Notes: generated by a model from the sequence alone, not told the origin. Shown: positions 53,698 to 62,305, numbered from the stretch's first letter. The stretch: DNA of 64,000 nucleotides from an uncultured Anaerolineae bacterium (GCA_937943625.1 CALEAD010000027.1:1-64000); one strand, 5' to 3'. A program made the numbers and translations.

Positions 53698-55356
53698 ATG
53701 GAACAGCCAGATTGGACACCATATGCGGGACGCTGGGTGGCGTTGGCGCAAGAGCAGGTGGCGGGCGTGGGCCAGACACCGGAAGAGGCGCAGCGCCTGG
53801 GGCAGCGCAATCGCCCGAAGGAGCGCCTGACGCTACGCTTTGTGGAAGCGCCGGGTGGCGAGCCGTTGGCGTTGCCGCCTTTGCTAGATGAGTTACGGCC
53901 GTTGCTGATGCAGCAAGATGTTCCTGTTTACCTGGTGGGTGGAGCGGTGCGCGACGCGCTGCTGGGCCGTCCCAGCAAAGACCTGGACTTTATCACGCCG
54001 CGCCACACCCTGCGCCTGACCTTTCAGGTAGCCGACGCGCTGGGGGCGCCGGCTTACGTGCTGGATAGGGAACGTGAGACAGGGCGGGTGGTGCTGCCAC
54101 GGCAGGGGATGACGCTAGACTTTGCCCGCTTTCGCGCTGCGGACCTGGAGACGGATCTGCGCGCGCGCGATTTTAGCGTGAATGCGCTGGCGCTGCCTGC
54201 TGCGGCGCGCACAACTGCCAGCCTGATTGATCCGTGTGGCGGTCTGGCCGATTTGCAGGCGCGTCAGCTGCGCCTGGCAAGCGCCGCAGCGCTGCGGCAT
54301 GATCCGGTGCGGGCTTTGCGCGCTGTGCGTCTGGCGCTGAGTCTGGAGTTTACCCTGTTGCCGGAAACAAAAACGACCGTTGCTGCCGCCGCCCCCTTGC
54401 TCAATCAGGTTTCTATCGAGCGGGTGCGCGATGAGCTGCTCAAGCTGCTGGAAACGGCCGTGCCCCATCAAGCAATGGCCATGCTGCATGAATTGGGCTT
54501 GCTGGCGCAAACGCTGCCCTCTATTGCTGCCCTGGACGGCGTGGCGCAATCTGCGCCGCACCACGAAGCGGTGCTGCCACACACCCTGAGCGTGTTGCGC
54601 TGGCTGTTGCTGGTGGAAACGGTCCTTTTCAGCCCCTCCCCACCAGAAAGTGAAATCAGCCACCCCCTTTGGCAGGCGTTGACCCCTTATCGCGCCCAAT
54701 TGGCGGCGCACCTGGCGCGCTCCGTAGATGGCGGCGTAAACGGCCGTTTGCTGCTGCGTCTGGCTGCCCTCTTCCACGATGTGGGTAAACGCGAAACGCA
54801 GAGTATCGAGGCGGAAAGCGGCCGAATTCGCTTCGTGGGGCACGATAAGGTGGGCGCGGAAATTGCCGTGCGCGAGCTGCGCCGTCTGACGTTGAGCAAC
54901 CAGGCAATTACACACGTGGCCGATGCCGTGCGCGCGCACATGCGCCCCCTGCTATTATTGGAAGCGCAAGGTGCGCAGCCAACGCGCCGTGCTGCCTACC
55001 GCTACTTTCGCGATATAGGCAGCGCCGGCCTGGACGTTGGTTTGCTTTCTCTGGCTGACCATTTGGCCACGTATGATGGTCCTGGCGCGCCCGCGCAGTG
55101 GCAGGCGCTGATCGCGTTGGTGGCGGCGCTTTACCAGGCCTACTTCACGCGCTATGAAGAACTGATTGCCCCACCGCCGCTGTTGAACGGCCGTGAACTC
55201 ATGCAGGCGCTGCAACTTCCTCCCGGCCCGGAAATCGGCCGTTTGCTGCGCCTGATCGAAGAAGCGCAGGCCGCTGGCCAGATTAGCAGCCGTGCCCAGG
55301 CGCTGGCTCTGGCAAAGCACAGCTTGCCAGATGCCCCTCACACTGGCCAGGCTTGA
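53698..55356 (+). CDS. tRNA nucleotidyltransferase/poly(A) polymerase family with N-terminal DUF5678-like domain
   Basis: About 552 aa. Residues 1-60 (WTPYAGRWVALAQEQVAGVG, TPEEAQRLGQ) look like the small DUF5678 domain. The nucleotidyltransferase head follows: VYLVGGAVRDALLGRPSKDL then DFIT, RDFSVNALALP, DPCGGLADLQARQLRL and RHDPVRALRAVRLA. An HD phosphohydrolase-like domain comes later with LAALFHDVGKRET and FVGHDKVGAEIAVRELRRL. The family adds CCA or A tails to RNA 3' ends; which one is unclear. Start: GGGAG is 8 nt before the ATG at 53698; ATG 53692 is the alternative. Confidence 0.9.
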   Translation: MEQPDWTPYAGRWVALAQEQVAGVGQTPEEAQRLGQRNRPKERLTLRFVEAPGGEPLALPPLLDELRPLLMQQDVPVYLVGGAVRDALLGRPSKDLDFITPRHTLRLTFQVADALGAPAYVLDRERETGRVVLPRQGMTLDFARFRAADLETDLRARDFSVNALALPAAARTTASLIDPCGGLADLQARQLRLASAAALRHDPVRALRAVRLALSLEFTLLPETKTTVAAAAPLLNQVSIERVRDELLKLLETAVPHQAMAMLHELGLLAQTLPSIAALDGVAQSAPHHEAVLPHTLSVLRWLLLVETVLFSPSPPESEISHPLWQALTPYRAQLAAHLARSVDGGVNGRLLLRLAALFHDVGKRETQSIEAESGRIRFVGHDKVGAEIAVRELRRLTLSNQAITHVADAVRAHMRPLLLLEAQGAQPTRRAAYRYFRDIGSAGLDVGLLSLADHLATYDGPGAPAQWQALIALVAALYQAYFTRYEELIAPPPLLNGRELMQALQLPPGPEIGRLLRLIEEAQAAGQISSRAQALALAKHSLPDAPHTGQA

Positions 55357-55361
55357 TTGGC

Positions 55362-56180
55362 TTATAGTGCCAGGCGCAACTGCTGTGCCTCAATAGGGAT
55401 GGGTTTGTCGGCGCGGAAGCAGTGAATGAGACCGCCGATGTCCGCTTCGTGGCGCAAAATAAACCCGCTCTGACGCAACAGATCGCGCCAGCTCTGGCTG
55501 GTAGACAGGGTAAGGGCAGCCGGCCCCAGGTGTAGCCAGTTGGCACGGGTGCGCGTGCGTTCGGCCAGCAGCACGCGGCCACCGGGGATAAGAATGCGGC
55601 GCACCTCCTGGAGAAGTGTTTCCTGGTCACCTTTTTGCCAGAAGTGGGCCAGGGTCTCAGAAAGGACAACGGCCGTTACGCTCTCGTCAGGCAGAGGCAG
55701 CAGATCAATGTTTCCGTTGCGCCAGATAAAGCGCGGGTCGCCCGCGAGGGGGCTGGGCTGGTGGGCGCGGCTGCGCGCCAGGGCGCGGCTGGGGGCAAGC
55801 TGCGGGTTGTATACGTTTATCACTATCACCTGTCCCGTGCTTAACCAGCGCCCCAGCTCAATGGCCTGCCAACGGCCGTCTAGTTCCACAAAGGCAAAGC
55901 GATCCGTCTCCCGCAATTGGCCCATGTCAAAGAGAAGCTGATGCGCCTGACGGCCGTTAGCATCATAAATTCGGTGCGCCGCCCACAGCGAGGCCAGCAC
56001 AAAATAAAGCAACACCAACAGCAGCGCCAGCATCAGCGGCACAAACCCCCACCAGCCCTGGCTGGCTGCCAGCCCCATGGCCGGCAGCAGCAACACAGCT
56101 CCCCCGTATAGCGCCGCGTAAATGGGTAGGCGCGCATGCAAATAGCGCCAGGTGCCGTCGTACCGTCCAGTTTGCTTCAT
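55362..56180 (-). CDS. Membrane-anchored SAM-dependent methyltransferase-like protein
   Basis: 272 aa. Two N-terminal membrane helices (IYAALYGGAVLLLPAMGLA; FVPLMLALLLVLLYFVLASL), then a class I methyltransferase-like region: VIVINVYNP in place of the usual glycine-rich motif I, DLLPLPDESVTAVVLSETLA (motif II/III-like, cf. D-x-x-x-L-P-F), and LQEVRRILIPGGRVLLAERT (typical post-motif). Motif I (no E/DxGxGxG) is poor, so SAM binding is uncertain. Convergent with the nucleotidyltransferase gene, five nt apart. Confidence 0.7.
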   Translation of the reverse strand: MKQTGRYDGTWRYLHARLPIYAALYGGAVLLLPAMGLAASQGWWGFVPLMLALLLVLLYFVLASLWAAHRIYDANGRQAHQLLFDMGQLRETDRFAFVELDGRWQAIELGRWLSTGQVIVINVYNPQLAPSRALARSRAHQPSPLAGDPRFIWRNGNIDLLPLPDESVTAVVLSETLAHFWQKGDQETLLQEVRRILIPGGRVLLAERTRTRANWLHLGPAALTLSTSQSWRDLLRQSGFILRHEADIGGLIHCFRADKPIPIEAQQLRLAL

Positions 56181-56409
56181 TGCCTTTTACCCTAGGCGGC
56201 CGTGCAAACGCCGCATCGTGTGGTATTGTAGCCAGCAATTCACAATTTGGGCATAGTTCATAAGGCTTTGTCGCCCGCTGATGGCTGACCGCCGACCGCT
56301 GAGAAGCTACTGCCTCACTGAGAAGCACGGCGGTCTGCCGGTGGGCTGCGGTCAAATGAATGCGCTGAATTGAGAGTTGCGGTATTGTAGCGCGAAAAAG
56401 GAACATGAA
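56181..56409. other. Divergent spacer with CGGTC-type repeats
   Basis: Contains GACCGCCGACCGCTGAGAAG (56287-56306) and GGCGGTCTGCCGGTGGGCTG through CGGTCAAAT (56329-56357), an inverted arrangement of the GACCGC/CGGTC repeat family, plus CAATTCACAATTTGGG (56237-56252). No gene seen. Confidence 0.5.
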
Positions 56410-57033
56410 ATGGAGAATGAAACAAATACCTACCAACGCCTGCGCGAACGATATGAAACAGGGCAGGTTCCCTGGGATCATGAACTGCCACCGCCAGAAG
56501 TGATGGCAGAATTGGCAAACTGGCTGCCGGGGCGAGCGCTAGACCTGGGCTGTGGATATGGCCGTGCTGCCATTTACCTGGCACAGCGCGGCTGGCAGGT
56601 AGACGCCGTAGACTTTATAGACATTGCCCTGCAAGAGGCGGCACGGCGCGCGGCGCAAATGGGCGTTGCCACAAATATTCACTTCTATCATGCATCGGTT
56701 ACCGATTTGCGGGATTTGCGCGGCCCTTACGACTTTGCCCTGGACGTGGGATGTATGCATAACTTTGATCCCGCCCAGGTGCGCGCTTACCACGCTGAGC
56801 TGTGCCGCCTGCTGCGTCCAAACGCCATCTATCTGCTCTTTGCCCACTTGCGCAACCCTGGTGAGCAAGAAGATGAAAGCTGGCGTTGGATAGATGAAGC
56901 GCTATTGCTAGATACCTTTAGCCGGGGTTTTGTCTTGCAGCGTGTCGAGCGTGGCATTACCCAGGTGGGCGATGGTCCGCCCTGGCGCTCTGCCTGGTTT
57001 TGGTTTCGGCGTCTGGCAGACACGGCGGTGTAG
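56410..57033 (+). CDS. Class I SAM-dependent methyltransferase
   Basis: 207 aa starting MENETNTYQRLRERYETGQV (GGA 7 nt upstream). Motif I ALDLGCGYGRAAIYLAQRG (about 43-61), acidic loop VDAVDFIDIAL, and YDFALDVGCMHNFDP with LLRPNAIYLLFAHL. It resembles the TehB/thiopurine methyltransferase-like group (PWDHELPPPEV near the N-terminus is common there). Substrate unknown. Confidence 0.9.
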   Translation: MENETNTYQRLRERYETGQVPWDHELPPPEVMAELANWLPGRALDLGCGYGRAAIYLAQRGWQVDAVDFIDIALQEAARRAAQMGVATNIHFYHASVTDLRDLRGPYDFALDVGCMHNFDPAQVRAYHAELCRLLRPNAIYLLFAHLRNPGEQEDESWRWIDEALLLDTFSRGFVLQRVERGITQVGDGPPWRSAWFWFRRLADTAV

Positions 57034-57117
57034 ACGAAAGGGCAGTGCAACGTTGCCTGGCTGAGTGCGTATTGGGAAAAAGCGGCAGACAGAGAGACAG
57101 AGAGACTGGGAGAGCTG

Positions 57118-57160
57118 TCAGCGGTCACCCGTCTGCGGTCTCCGGTTATTTTCAAGGGAG
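57118..57160 (+). repeat. SD-carrying repeat upstream of yccF-like gene
   Basis: GTCAGCGGTCACCCGTCTGC followed by GGTCTCCGGTTATTTTCAAG and GGAG. Same family as the elements before dnaN and 34235; its GGGAG is the ribosome-binding site of the gene at 57167. Confidence 0.7.
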
Positions 57161-57166
57161 TATGAT

Positions 57167-57535
57167 ATGAGTTTTCTTGGCAATGTAATCTGGTTAATCT
57201 TTGGCGGGTTGCTGGCCGGTCTGGGCTATATCCTGGGCGGGCTGTTGCTCTGCCTGACAATAGTGGGAATTCCTTTTGGCCTACAATCTATTCGTTTGGG
57301 CGTGGCCACGCTGACGCCCTTTGGCAAAGAGGTGGTTCCAGAGGAAAATGGTACCGGCGTTTTGCGTATGGTGTTTAACGTAATCTGGATTTTGCTGTTT
57401 GGCTGGGAAATTGCTCTGGCCCACTTGACCGGGGCGCTGCTGTTGGCAATTACGATTATTGGCTTACCGTTTGCGCGGCAGCATATCAAGCTGATTCCGG
57501 TTGCGCTGTTTCCCTTTAGCTTTGCCTTGCGCTAA
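57167..57535 (+). CDS. yccF: YccF-family inner-membrane protein
   Basis: 122 aa starting MSFLGNVIWLIFGGLLAGLG. Two copies of the YccF (DUF307) repeat: NVIWLIFGGL...TIVGIPFGLQ and NVIWILLFGWEIA...TIIGLPFARQHIKL, each with a membrane hairpin and the I-G-I/L-P-F motif. Function in E. coli unknown, so little more can be said. GGGAG lies 6 nt before the ATG. Confidence 0.92.
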   Translation: MSFLGNVIWLIFGGLLAGLGYILGGLLLCLTIVGIPFGLQSIRLGVATLTPFGKEVVPEENGTGVLRMVFNVIWILLFGWEIALAHLTGALLLAITIIGLPFARQHIKLIPVALFPFSFALR

Positions 57536-57593
57536 AATGTGCAGCACATTTTGAGGGAAAAAGAGCCTTAGAGTTTGCTAAACCCTGAGGCTC
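57534..57593. promoter_or_regulatory. Palindrome and hairpin between yccF and response-regulator gene
   Basis: AAAATGTGC-A-GCACATTTT (57534-57552) overlaps the yccF stop, and GAGCCT...AGGCTC (57563-57593) encloses GTTT/AAAC. No T-run follows, so these are more likely an operator or mRNA structure before the two-component operon than a terminator. Confidence 0.45.
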
Positions 57594-57621
57594 CTGGCTG
57601 TGAGGCAGGCGAAAAGGCGCT

Positions 57622-58350
57622 ATGGCTAATAAGATTTTGCTGGTCGAAGATGACGTAACGCTGCTGGAAATGTTGGAATATAACCTGCTGCGGCAGGGGT
57701 ATGAGGTGCAGAAGACGGACAACGGCCGTACTGCCCTGAAACTGGCGCGCGAGGAACACCCCGACCTGATTGTGCTGGATGTCATGTTGCCCGGTATGGA
57801 CGGCTTTGACGTATGCCGCATCTTGCGTCAGGAGATGAATGTGCCGATTCTGATGCTGACGGCGCGCGCGGACGAAATTGACAAAATTGTGGGGCTGGAA
57901 GTTGGCGCAGATGATTACCTGACCAAGCCCTTTAGCATGAGGGAACTGCTGGCACGGGTGAAGGCTATGCTGCGCCGCGTGGCCCTGATCCGTGAAGACC
58001 TCTCCGTCGAACAACAGGCAGATGAAGGGAAAACGGCCGTTGACAAAGCCGCTCTTCTTACCTTTGGCGACCTGGTGATTGACCAAAACCGGCGCGAGGT
58101 CTTGCTGGCTGGCAAGCCGGTGCGCCTGAAGCCAAAGGAATTCGAGCTGCTGCTCTTTTTGGTGCGCCATCACGGCATTGCCCTTTCGCGCGACCTCATT
58201 CTAGAGCGCGTATGGGGCTGGTCTTTCGACGGCAACAGCCGCACGGTAGACGTGCATGTGCGCTGGCTGCGCGAAAAAATCGAAGCTGATCCGGCCAACG
58301 CGCAGCGCATTGTTACCGTGCGTGGCATTGGCTACCGTTTTGATGGCTAA
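57622..58350 (+). CDS. phoP: OmpR/PhoB-family response regulator
   Basis: 242 aa. Receiver domain with acidic pocket VEDD (8-11), phospho-acceptor Asp53 in [14 protein letters not shown], Thr in LTARAD and Lys in TKPFSM. C-terminal winged-helix domain (about 145-240): [51 protein letters not shown]. Transcription factor of a two-component system; five nt before its sensor kinase gene. The PhoP/PhoB assignment rests on overall similarity only. Confidence 0.93.
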   Translation: MANKILLVEDDVTLLEMLEYNLLRQGYEVQKTDNGRTALKLAREEHPDLIVLDVMLPGMDGFDVCRILRQEMNVPILMLTARADEIDKIVGLEVGADDYLTKPFSMRELLARVKAMLRRVALIREDLSVEQQADEGKTAVDKAALLTFGDLVIDQNRREVLLAGKPVRLKPKEFELLLFLVRHHGIALSRDLILERVWGWSFDGNSRTVDVHVRWLREKIEADPANAQRIVTVRGIGYRFDG

Positions 58351-58355
58351 ATCGC

Positions 58356-59741
58356 ATGAGTCTGCGACGCCAGTGGGGGCTTATTGTTCTTTACCTACTG
58401 TGTTTGCTGGCAAGTATGGCAGTGCTTGCCTCCTTTTTGAACAGACCCGCCTGCCAGGCCAGCCCGGATTGTACCTGGCGGGCGGTGATGGCAACGGCCG
58501 TTTTTCTCAGCATCCTGAGTGTCATGATTGGCGGCCTAATTATCTATCAGGTGCGCCGCCCCCTATACCAGTTAGCAATCCTCATGCGCCGCATTCGCGC
58601 AGGCGACATTCAGGCACGTCTTTTCCCCCATTATACCGACGATTTCAACGAACTGGTGCACGACTTTAACGAGATGCGCGATCAGCTCATCAGCCAGATT
58701 AACAGTCTGGAAGAGCGGCAGCGGCAGTTGGCCCTGGTGCTGCATTACATGGCTGATGGCGTGCTGATTGTGGACGGCGCAGGATACGTGCAGTTGGTGA
58801 ATCCGGCCGCCATGCGCCTGTTGGGCATGTCTGATTCATTTGCCCTGGGGCGCTCTTTTGCCGAAGTGGTGCGTCACCATCAGTTGATTGAGCTGTATCA
58901 GCGCTGTCGTGAATCGGGTGAGTACCATTCCCTGGCGTTTGAGCTGGGGCAGGGGCGCTTCTGGCAAGGGGCGATTACGCCGTTTATGGAGCGGGGGACG
59001 CGCGGTTTTTTGGTTATTTTGCAAGACCTGACCAATGTGCGTCGTCTGGAGACGGTGCGGCGCGACTTTATCAGCAATCTGTCCCATGAACTGCGCACGC
59101 CGCTGGCCTCTATGCGCGCGGTGATGGAGACGCTGCAAGATGGCGCGGTGGATGACCCGGAACTGGCGCATCGTTTCCTGGGGCGGGCGGTGCGCGAAGT
59201 AGACACGATGACGCAAATGGTGGAGGAGCTGCTAGAGCTTTCGCGAATCGAGTCGGGACAAACGCCGCTGCGCTTGCAGGCAACGGCCGTTGCCGATCTC
59301 ATTGCCCATCCATTGGAGCGCATTCATGCACACGCAGAACGCAACGAGATTACGATTGAGGTAGAGTTGCCCCCTGACCTGCCACTGGTGCTGGCAGACC
59401 CACCCCGCATTGAACAGGTAATCAGCAATTTGCTGCACAATGCCGTCAAATTTACGCCGGAGAAGGGGCACATTCGCTTGACTGCGGCTCTCAGTGAAGA
59501 CCAACGCATGGTTGTTTGCACCGTGCAGGATACGGGCGTTGGCATTGCGCCGGCCGACGTGCCGCGCATTTTTGAACGCTTTTACAAATCGGACCGCGCG
59601 CGCACGCGCGGCCAAAGTGGCACGGGGTTGGGTCTGGCCATTGCCCGCCACCTGGTAGAAGCGCACAACGGCCGTATCTGGGTCAAAAGCAAAGAGGGCC
59701 AGGGCAGCACCTTTTATTTTTCCTTGCCCATTGCGGAGTAG
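58356..59741 (+). CDS. phoR: PhoR-like sensor histidine kinase
   Basis: 461 aa. Two membrane helices (about 8-28 and 45-65) with a very short extracytoplasmic loop, HAMP (RRPLYQLAILMRRIRAGDIQ), PAS (LVLHYMADGVLIVDGAGYVQ), HisKA with phospho-acceptor His in SNLSHELRTPLASM (about 243), and HATPase boxes NLLHNAVKFTP, DTGVGI, GTGLGLAIARHLV. The short loop means little external sensing, as in PhoR. Pairs with the upstream regulator; no phosphate-transport genes in the window. Confidence 0.93.
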   Translation: MSLRRQWGLIVLYLLCLLASMAVLASFLNRPACQASPDCTWRAVMATAVFLSILSVMIGGLIIYQVRRPLYQLAILMRRIRAGDIQARLFPHYTDDFNELVHDFNEMRDQLISQINSLEERQRQLALVLHYMADGVLIVDGAGYVQLVNPAAMRLLGMSDSFALGRSFAEVVRHHQLIELYQRCRESGEYHSLAFELGQGRFWQGAITPFMERGTRGFLVILQDLTNVRRLETVRRDFISNLSHELRTPLASMRAVMETLQDGAVDDPELAHRFLGRAVREVDTMTQMVEELLELSRIESGQTPLRLQATAVADLIAHPLERIHAHAERNEITIEVELPPDLPLVLADPPRIEQVISNLLHNAVKFTPEKGHIRLTAALSEDQRMVVCTVQDTGVGIAPADVPRIFERFYKSDRARTRGQSGTGLGLAIARHLVEAHNGRIWVKSKEGQGSTFYFSLPIAE

Positions 59742-59949
59742 GGCGTTCGAGACTGGGCACTAGAGATCGCAGGGCGTAATTCCGAACCTGCGCGTATCAG
59801 GTTTGGCAACGACCAGGTTTGGCAACCTGAGTTACACTTACATACAGACAGCGGTCACTTGCAAGGGTGCCGCCAACCGCTACGCAGCAGCATTCTTTGA
59901 AAGTTACACTTACATACAGACAGCGGTCATTTGCAAGGGAGGGTTTTTC
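59742..59949 (+). repeat. Tandem leader repeats upstream of CAP-domain gene
   Basis: CAGGTT-TGGC-AACCTG hairpin (59814-59829), then two 38-bp copies (37/38 identical) beginning AGTTACACTTACATACAGAC at 59830-59867 and 59902-59939, 72 bp apart. Both end CGGTCA(C/T)TTGCAAGGG. The second copy supplies the ribosome-binding site of the gene at 59950. Confidence 0.8.
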
Positions 59950-60984
59950 ATGAAACGTTGGTTATTGTTGCTGATTGTGTGTCTGGTTGGAGTGGGGCCG
60001 GTGTGGGGGGAAACGGCCGTTTCCGGCCCGCTCAACACTCCCGTTGCCAGTCATTACCTGCCCTACGTGCAAAAACCACCCGCAACCCCCACGCCCACTA
60101 TCACCCCTACGCCTTCGCCCACCCCTATGCCTACTGCCACGCCGCAACCTGGGCCGGAATGGCTAGATTATGTCAACCGATTTCGCACCCTCGCCAACCT
60201 GCCTTACCTGACAGAAAACCCCACCTGGTCGGCCGGCGGCGTGCTGCACAGCCGCTACATGGTGAAAAACGATACGATTACCCACGCTGAAGACCCCAAC
60301 AACCCCTGGTACACCCCTGAGGGAGATGCTGCCGGGCGCAACGGGAACGTCGCTATCAGTAGTTCTGTCAACACCACAGACCGCTTTGCCATAGATTTGT
60401 GGATGACCGGCCCATTTCATGCCATTGGCATCATAGACCCGCAGCTCAGCCAGACCGGCTTTGGCAGCTACCGCGAAGCGATTGGCTCCTGGCGCATGGG
60501 GGCCACGCTGGACGTGCTACGCGGATTGGGCGCGCTGCCCCCAGGAACAACTTTTCCTATTTTCTTTCCCAAGGATGGGGGGCAAATGTGGCTGACGCGC
60601 TATAATGGCAATGAAGTGCCCGACCCGCTAACCAGTTGCCCGGGCTACAGCGCACCCAGCGGTCCACCCATTCTGCTGCAGTTGGGCAGCGGCAACGTCA
60701 CGCCCAGCGTTATGGCCAGCAGCTTTTTGCGGGATGGGCAGCCGCTGGAGCATTGCCGCTTTGACGAGACGGATTACGTGAACAGCAATGGGAGTTTACA
60801 GAACCTGGGGCGCAGTGTGCTAAACAGCCGTGATGCCATCGTCATCATGCCCCGCAGCCCGCTGGTCGTTGGCGCTACCTACACCGCCAGCGTGACGACC
60901 AACGGCAACACCTATACCTGGAGCTTTACGGTAACGGCCGTGCGCGACCCTGAGCTGTCTGAGATAGAGTGGGAGATACGCTAA
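59950..60984 (+). CDS. Secreted CAP/SCP-domain protein
   Basis: 344 aa. Signal peptide MKRWLLLLIVCLVGVGPVWG, then SHYLPYVQKP, a Thr-Pro stalk (TPTPTITPTPSPTPMPTATP) and a CAP domain (about 70-210): WLDYVNRFRTLANLPYLTEN, GVLHSRYMVKNDTITHAEDP (with the conserved His), and RFAIDLWMTGPFHAIGIIDP. C-terminal beta-rich domain from about 225. Bacterial CAP proteins are extracellular; role unknown. ATG preceded by AAGGGAGGG. The frame is open further upstream through the duplicated leader, but a signal peptide begins only here. Confidence 0.9.
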   Translation: MKRWLLLLIVCLVGVGPVWGETAVSGPLNTPVASHYLPYVQKPPATPTPTITPTPSPTPMPTATPQPGPEWLDYVNRFRTLANLPYLTENPTWSAGGVLHSRYMVKNDTITHAEDPNNPWYTPEGDAAGRNGNVAISSSVNTTDRFAIDLWMTGPFHAIGIIDPQLSQTGFGSYREAIGSWRMGATLDVLRGLGALPPGTTFPIFFPKDGGQMWLTRYNGNEVPDPLTSCPGYSAPSGPPILLQLGSGNVTPSVMASSFLRDGQPLEHCRFDETDYVNSNGSLQNLGRSVLNSRDAIVIMPRSPLVVGATYTASVTTNGNTYTWSFTVTAVRDPELSEIEWEIR

Positions 60985-61033
60985 CCACCGCCCGAAAATT
61001 GACGTCTACTTCCGCACCTCATCCATCCTGCAG

Positions 61034-62209
61034 TCAACCAACGATGCTGTATTCATACTGGCCGCGCACCGGCGCATTTTCCGCATAGCGACTGGCGCGG
61101 AAGAAGCTGGCATCAAATTGCGGATTGCTGGCCTGGGTAACCAGGTCGGCCATCATCAGCCCCACTGCTGGGCCCAGCTTGAAGCCATGGCCGCTGAAGC
61201 CGCTGCATACAAAGAAACCGCTGCCGGCCGGCAGCTCGTCCATGATGGGGTGCCAGTCGGGGGTGATGGCATAGAGCGAGGCGTAGCCCCCGGTGCTCTG
61301 GCTTTGCTCCATGGCCGGATAGCGCGCAATGAGCCGCTCGCCAGCTTCGAGAATGAACGCATCGTCCACGCTTTCCTTGTAATGATCGGGGTCTACAATG
61401 GCTTTGGCTTCGGCATGGTCAATCAGGCCAACCAGGGTGAGTTGGCCCGTTTCGGAACGGAAATAGGTGGCGTTGATGAAGTCAGCTACCACAGGATGGG
61501 TAGCTTCCCGGCCGACCGGGCGACGGAAAAAGGCTACCTGGACGCGGCAAGGGTTAATGGGTAGGGTGACGCCCCCCATCTGGCCAACCTGGGCGCCCCA
61601 GGCGCCGGCAGCGTTGATGACAATGGGCGCCTGATAGCGTTCGTTGGCTGTGCTGACGCCTGTTACGCGGCTGCCGGCGTACTGTATGCCGGTAACGGCC
61701 GTGTGCTGCAAAATGGTCACCCCAGCCTGCCGCGCCGCCTGGGCATAAGAGGTCACTGTAAGGTATGGGTCTGCATAGCCACTTTCTGGCTCGTAGGCTG
61801 CGGCCACGAGATCCGTTGTAACCAGCCCAGGGACCAGTTCGCGCAATGTTTCTGGCCCGACCAGGGAAGTTTGAATGCCGACTTGTTGTTGGAGTGCTAT
61901 GTTGGCTTCCAGCCCTGCCTGATCGGCGGCGCGCACCAGGGCCAGAAAACCTGTTTGTGTAAAGCCACACTCGCCGCCAAACCGCTCATGAAATTCCTGG
62001 AAGACTCGCAGGCTGTACAGGGCCATACTTGCCGTCAGCTCGTTGGAATAATGCTGGCGAATGATGGCTGACGATTTGCCCGTTGGCCCGGCGCCAATGC
62101 TGTTCTTTTCTAGAATGGCTACCTTGAGACCGCGCCGCGCCAGCTCCAGCGCGGTGCTGCACCCCATGATGCCGCCGCCAATGATAATTGCGTCGAATAT
62201 GTCAGACAC
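61034..62209 (-). CDS. FAD-dependent amino-acid oxidoreductase (DAO / sarcosine-oxidase-beta-like)
   Basis: 391 aa starting with GTG at 62209: SDIFDAIIIGGGIMGCSTAL is the Rossmann FAD motif. RQHYSNELTASMA, INAAGAWGAQVGQMGG and the C-terminal GSGFFVCSGFSGHGFKLGPA are typical of DAO-fold sarcosine/dimethylglycine/glycine oxidases. Substrate unknown. The GTG start is supported by AGGAGG 8 nt upstream, part of a minus-strand CGGTCATTTTCACAGGAGG repeat. Confidence 0.9.
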   Translation of the reverse strand: MSDIFDAIIIGGGIMGCSTALELARRGLKVAILEKNSIGAGPTGKSSAIIRQHYSNELTASMALYSLRVFQEFHERFGGECGFTQTGFLALVRAADQAGLEANIALQQQVGIQTSLVGPETLRELVPGLVTTDLVAAAYEPESGYADPYLTVTSYAQAARQAGVTILQHTAVTGIQYAGSRVTGVSTANERYQAPIVINAAGAWGAQVGQMGGVTLPINPCRVQVAFFRRPVGREATHPVVADFINATYFRSETGQLTLVGLIDHAEAKAIVDPDHYKESVDDAFILEAGERLIARYPAMEQSQSTGGYASLYAITPDWHPIMDELPAGSGFFVCSGFSGHGFKLGPAVGLMMADLVTQASNPQFDASFFRASRYAENAPVRGQYEYSIVG

Positions 62210-62212
62210 GTT

Positions 62213-62255
62213 ACTTGCCTCCTGTGAAAATGACCGCCGACGGCCCATTACGGCC
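62213..62255 (-). repeat. SD-carrying repeat upstream of FAD oxidoreductase gene
   Basis: On the minus strand: GGGCCGTCGGCGGTCATTTT then CACAGGAGGC, with the AGGAGG acting as ribosome-binding site. Nearly identical core to 34190-34225. Confidence 0.7.
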
Positions 62256-62305
62256 AAAATTGCGATCGGTAGTCGGCAGTCGGCAGTCAAATTAGAAAGA
62301 TTGCT

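Noticed and set aside
59830-59939. Two 38-bp repeats as a minimal CRISPR
   Set aside because: Only two copies, no cas genes, and the repeat belongs to the dispersed leader family.
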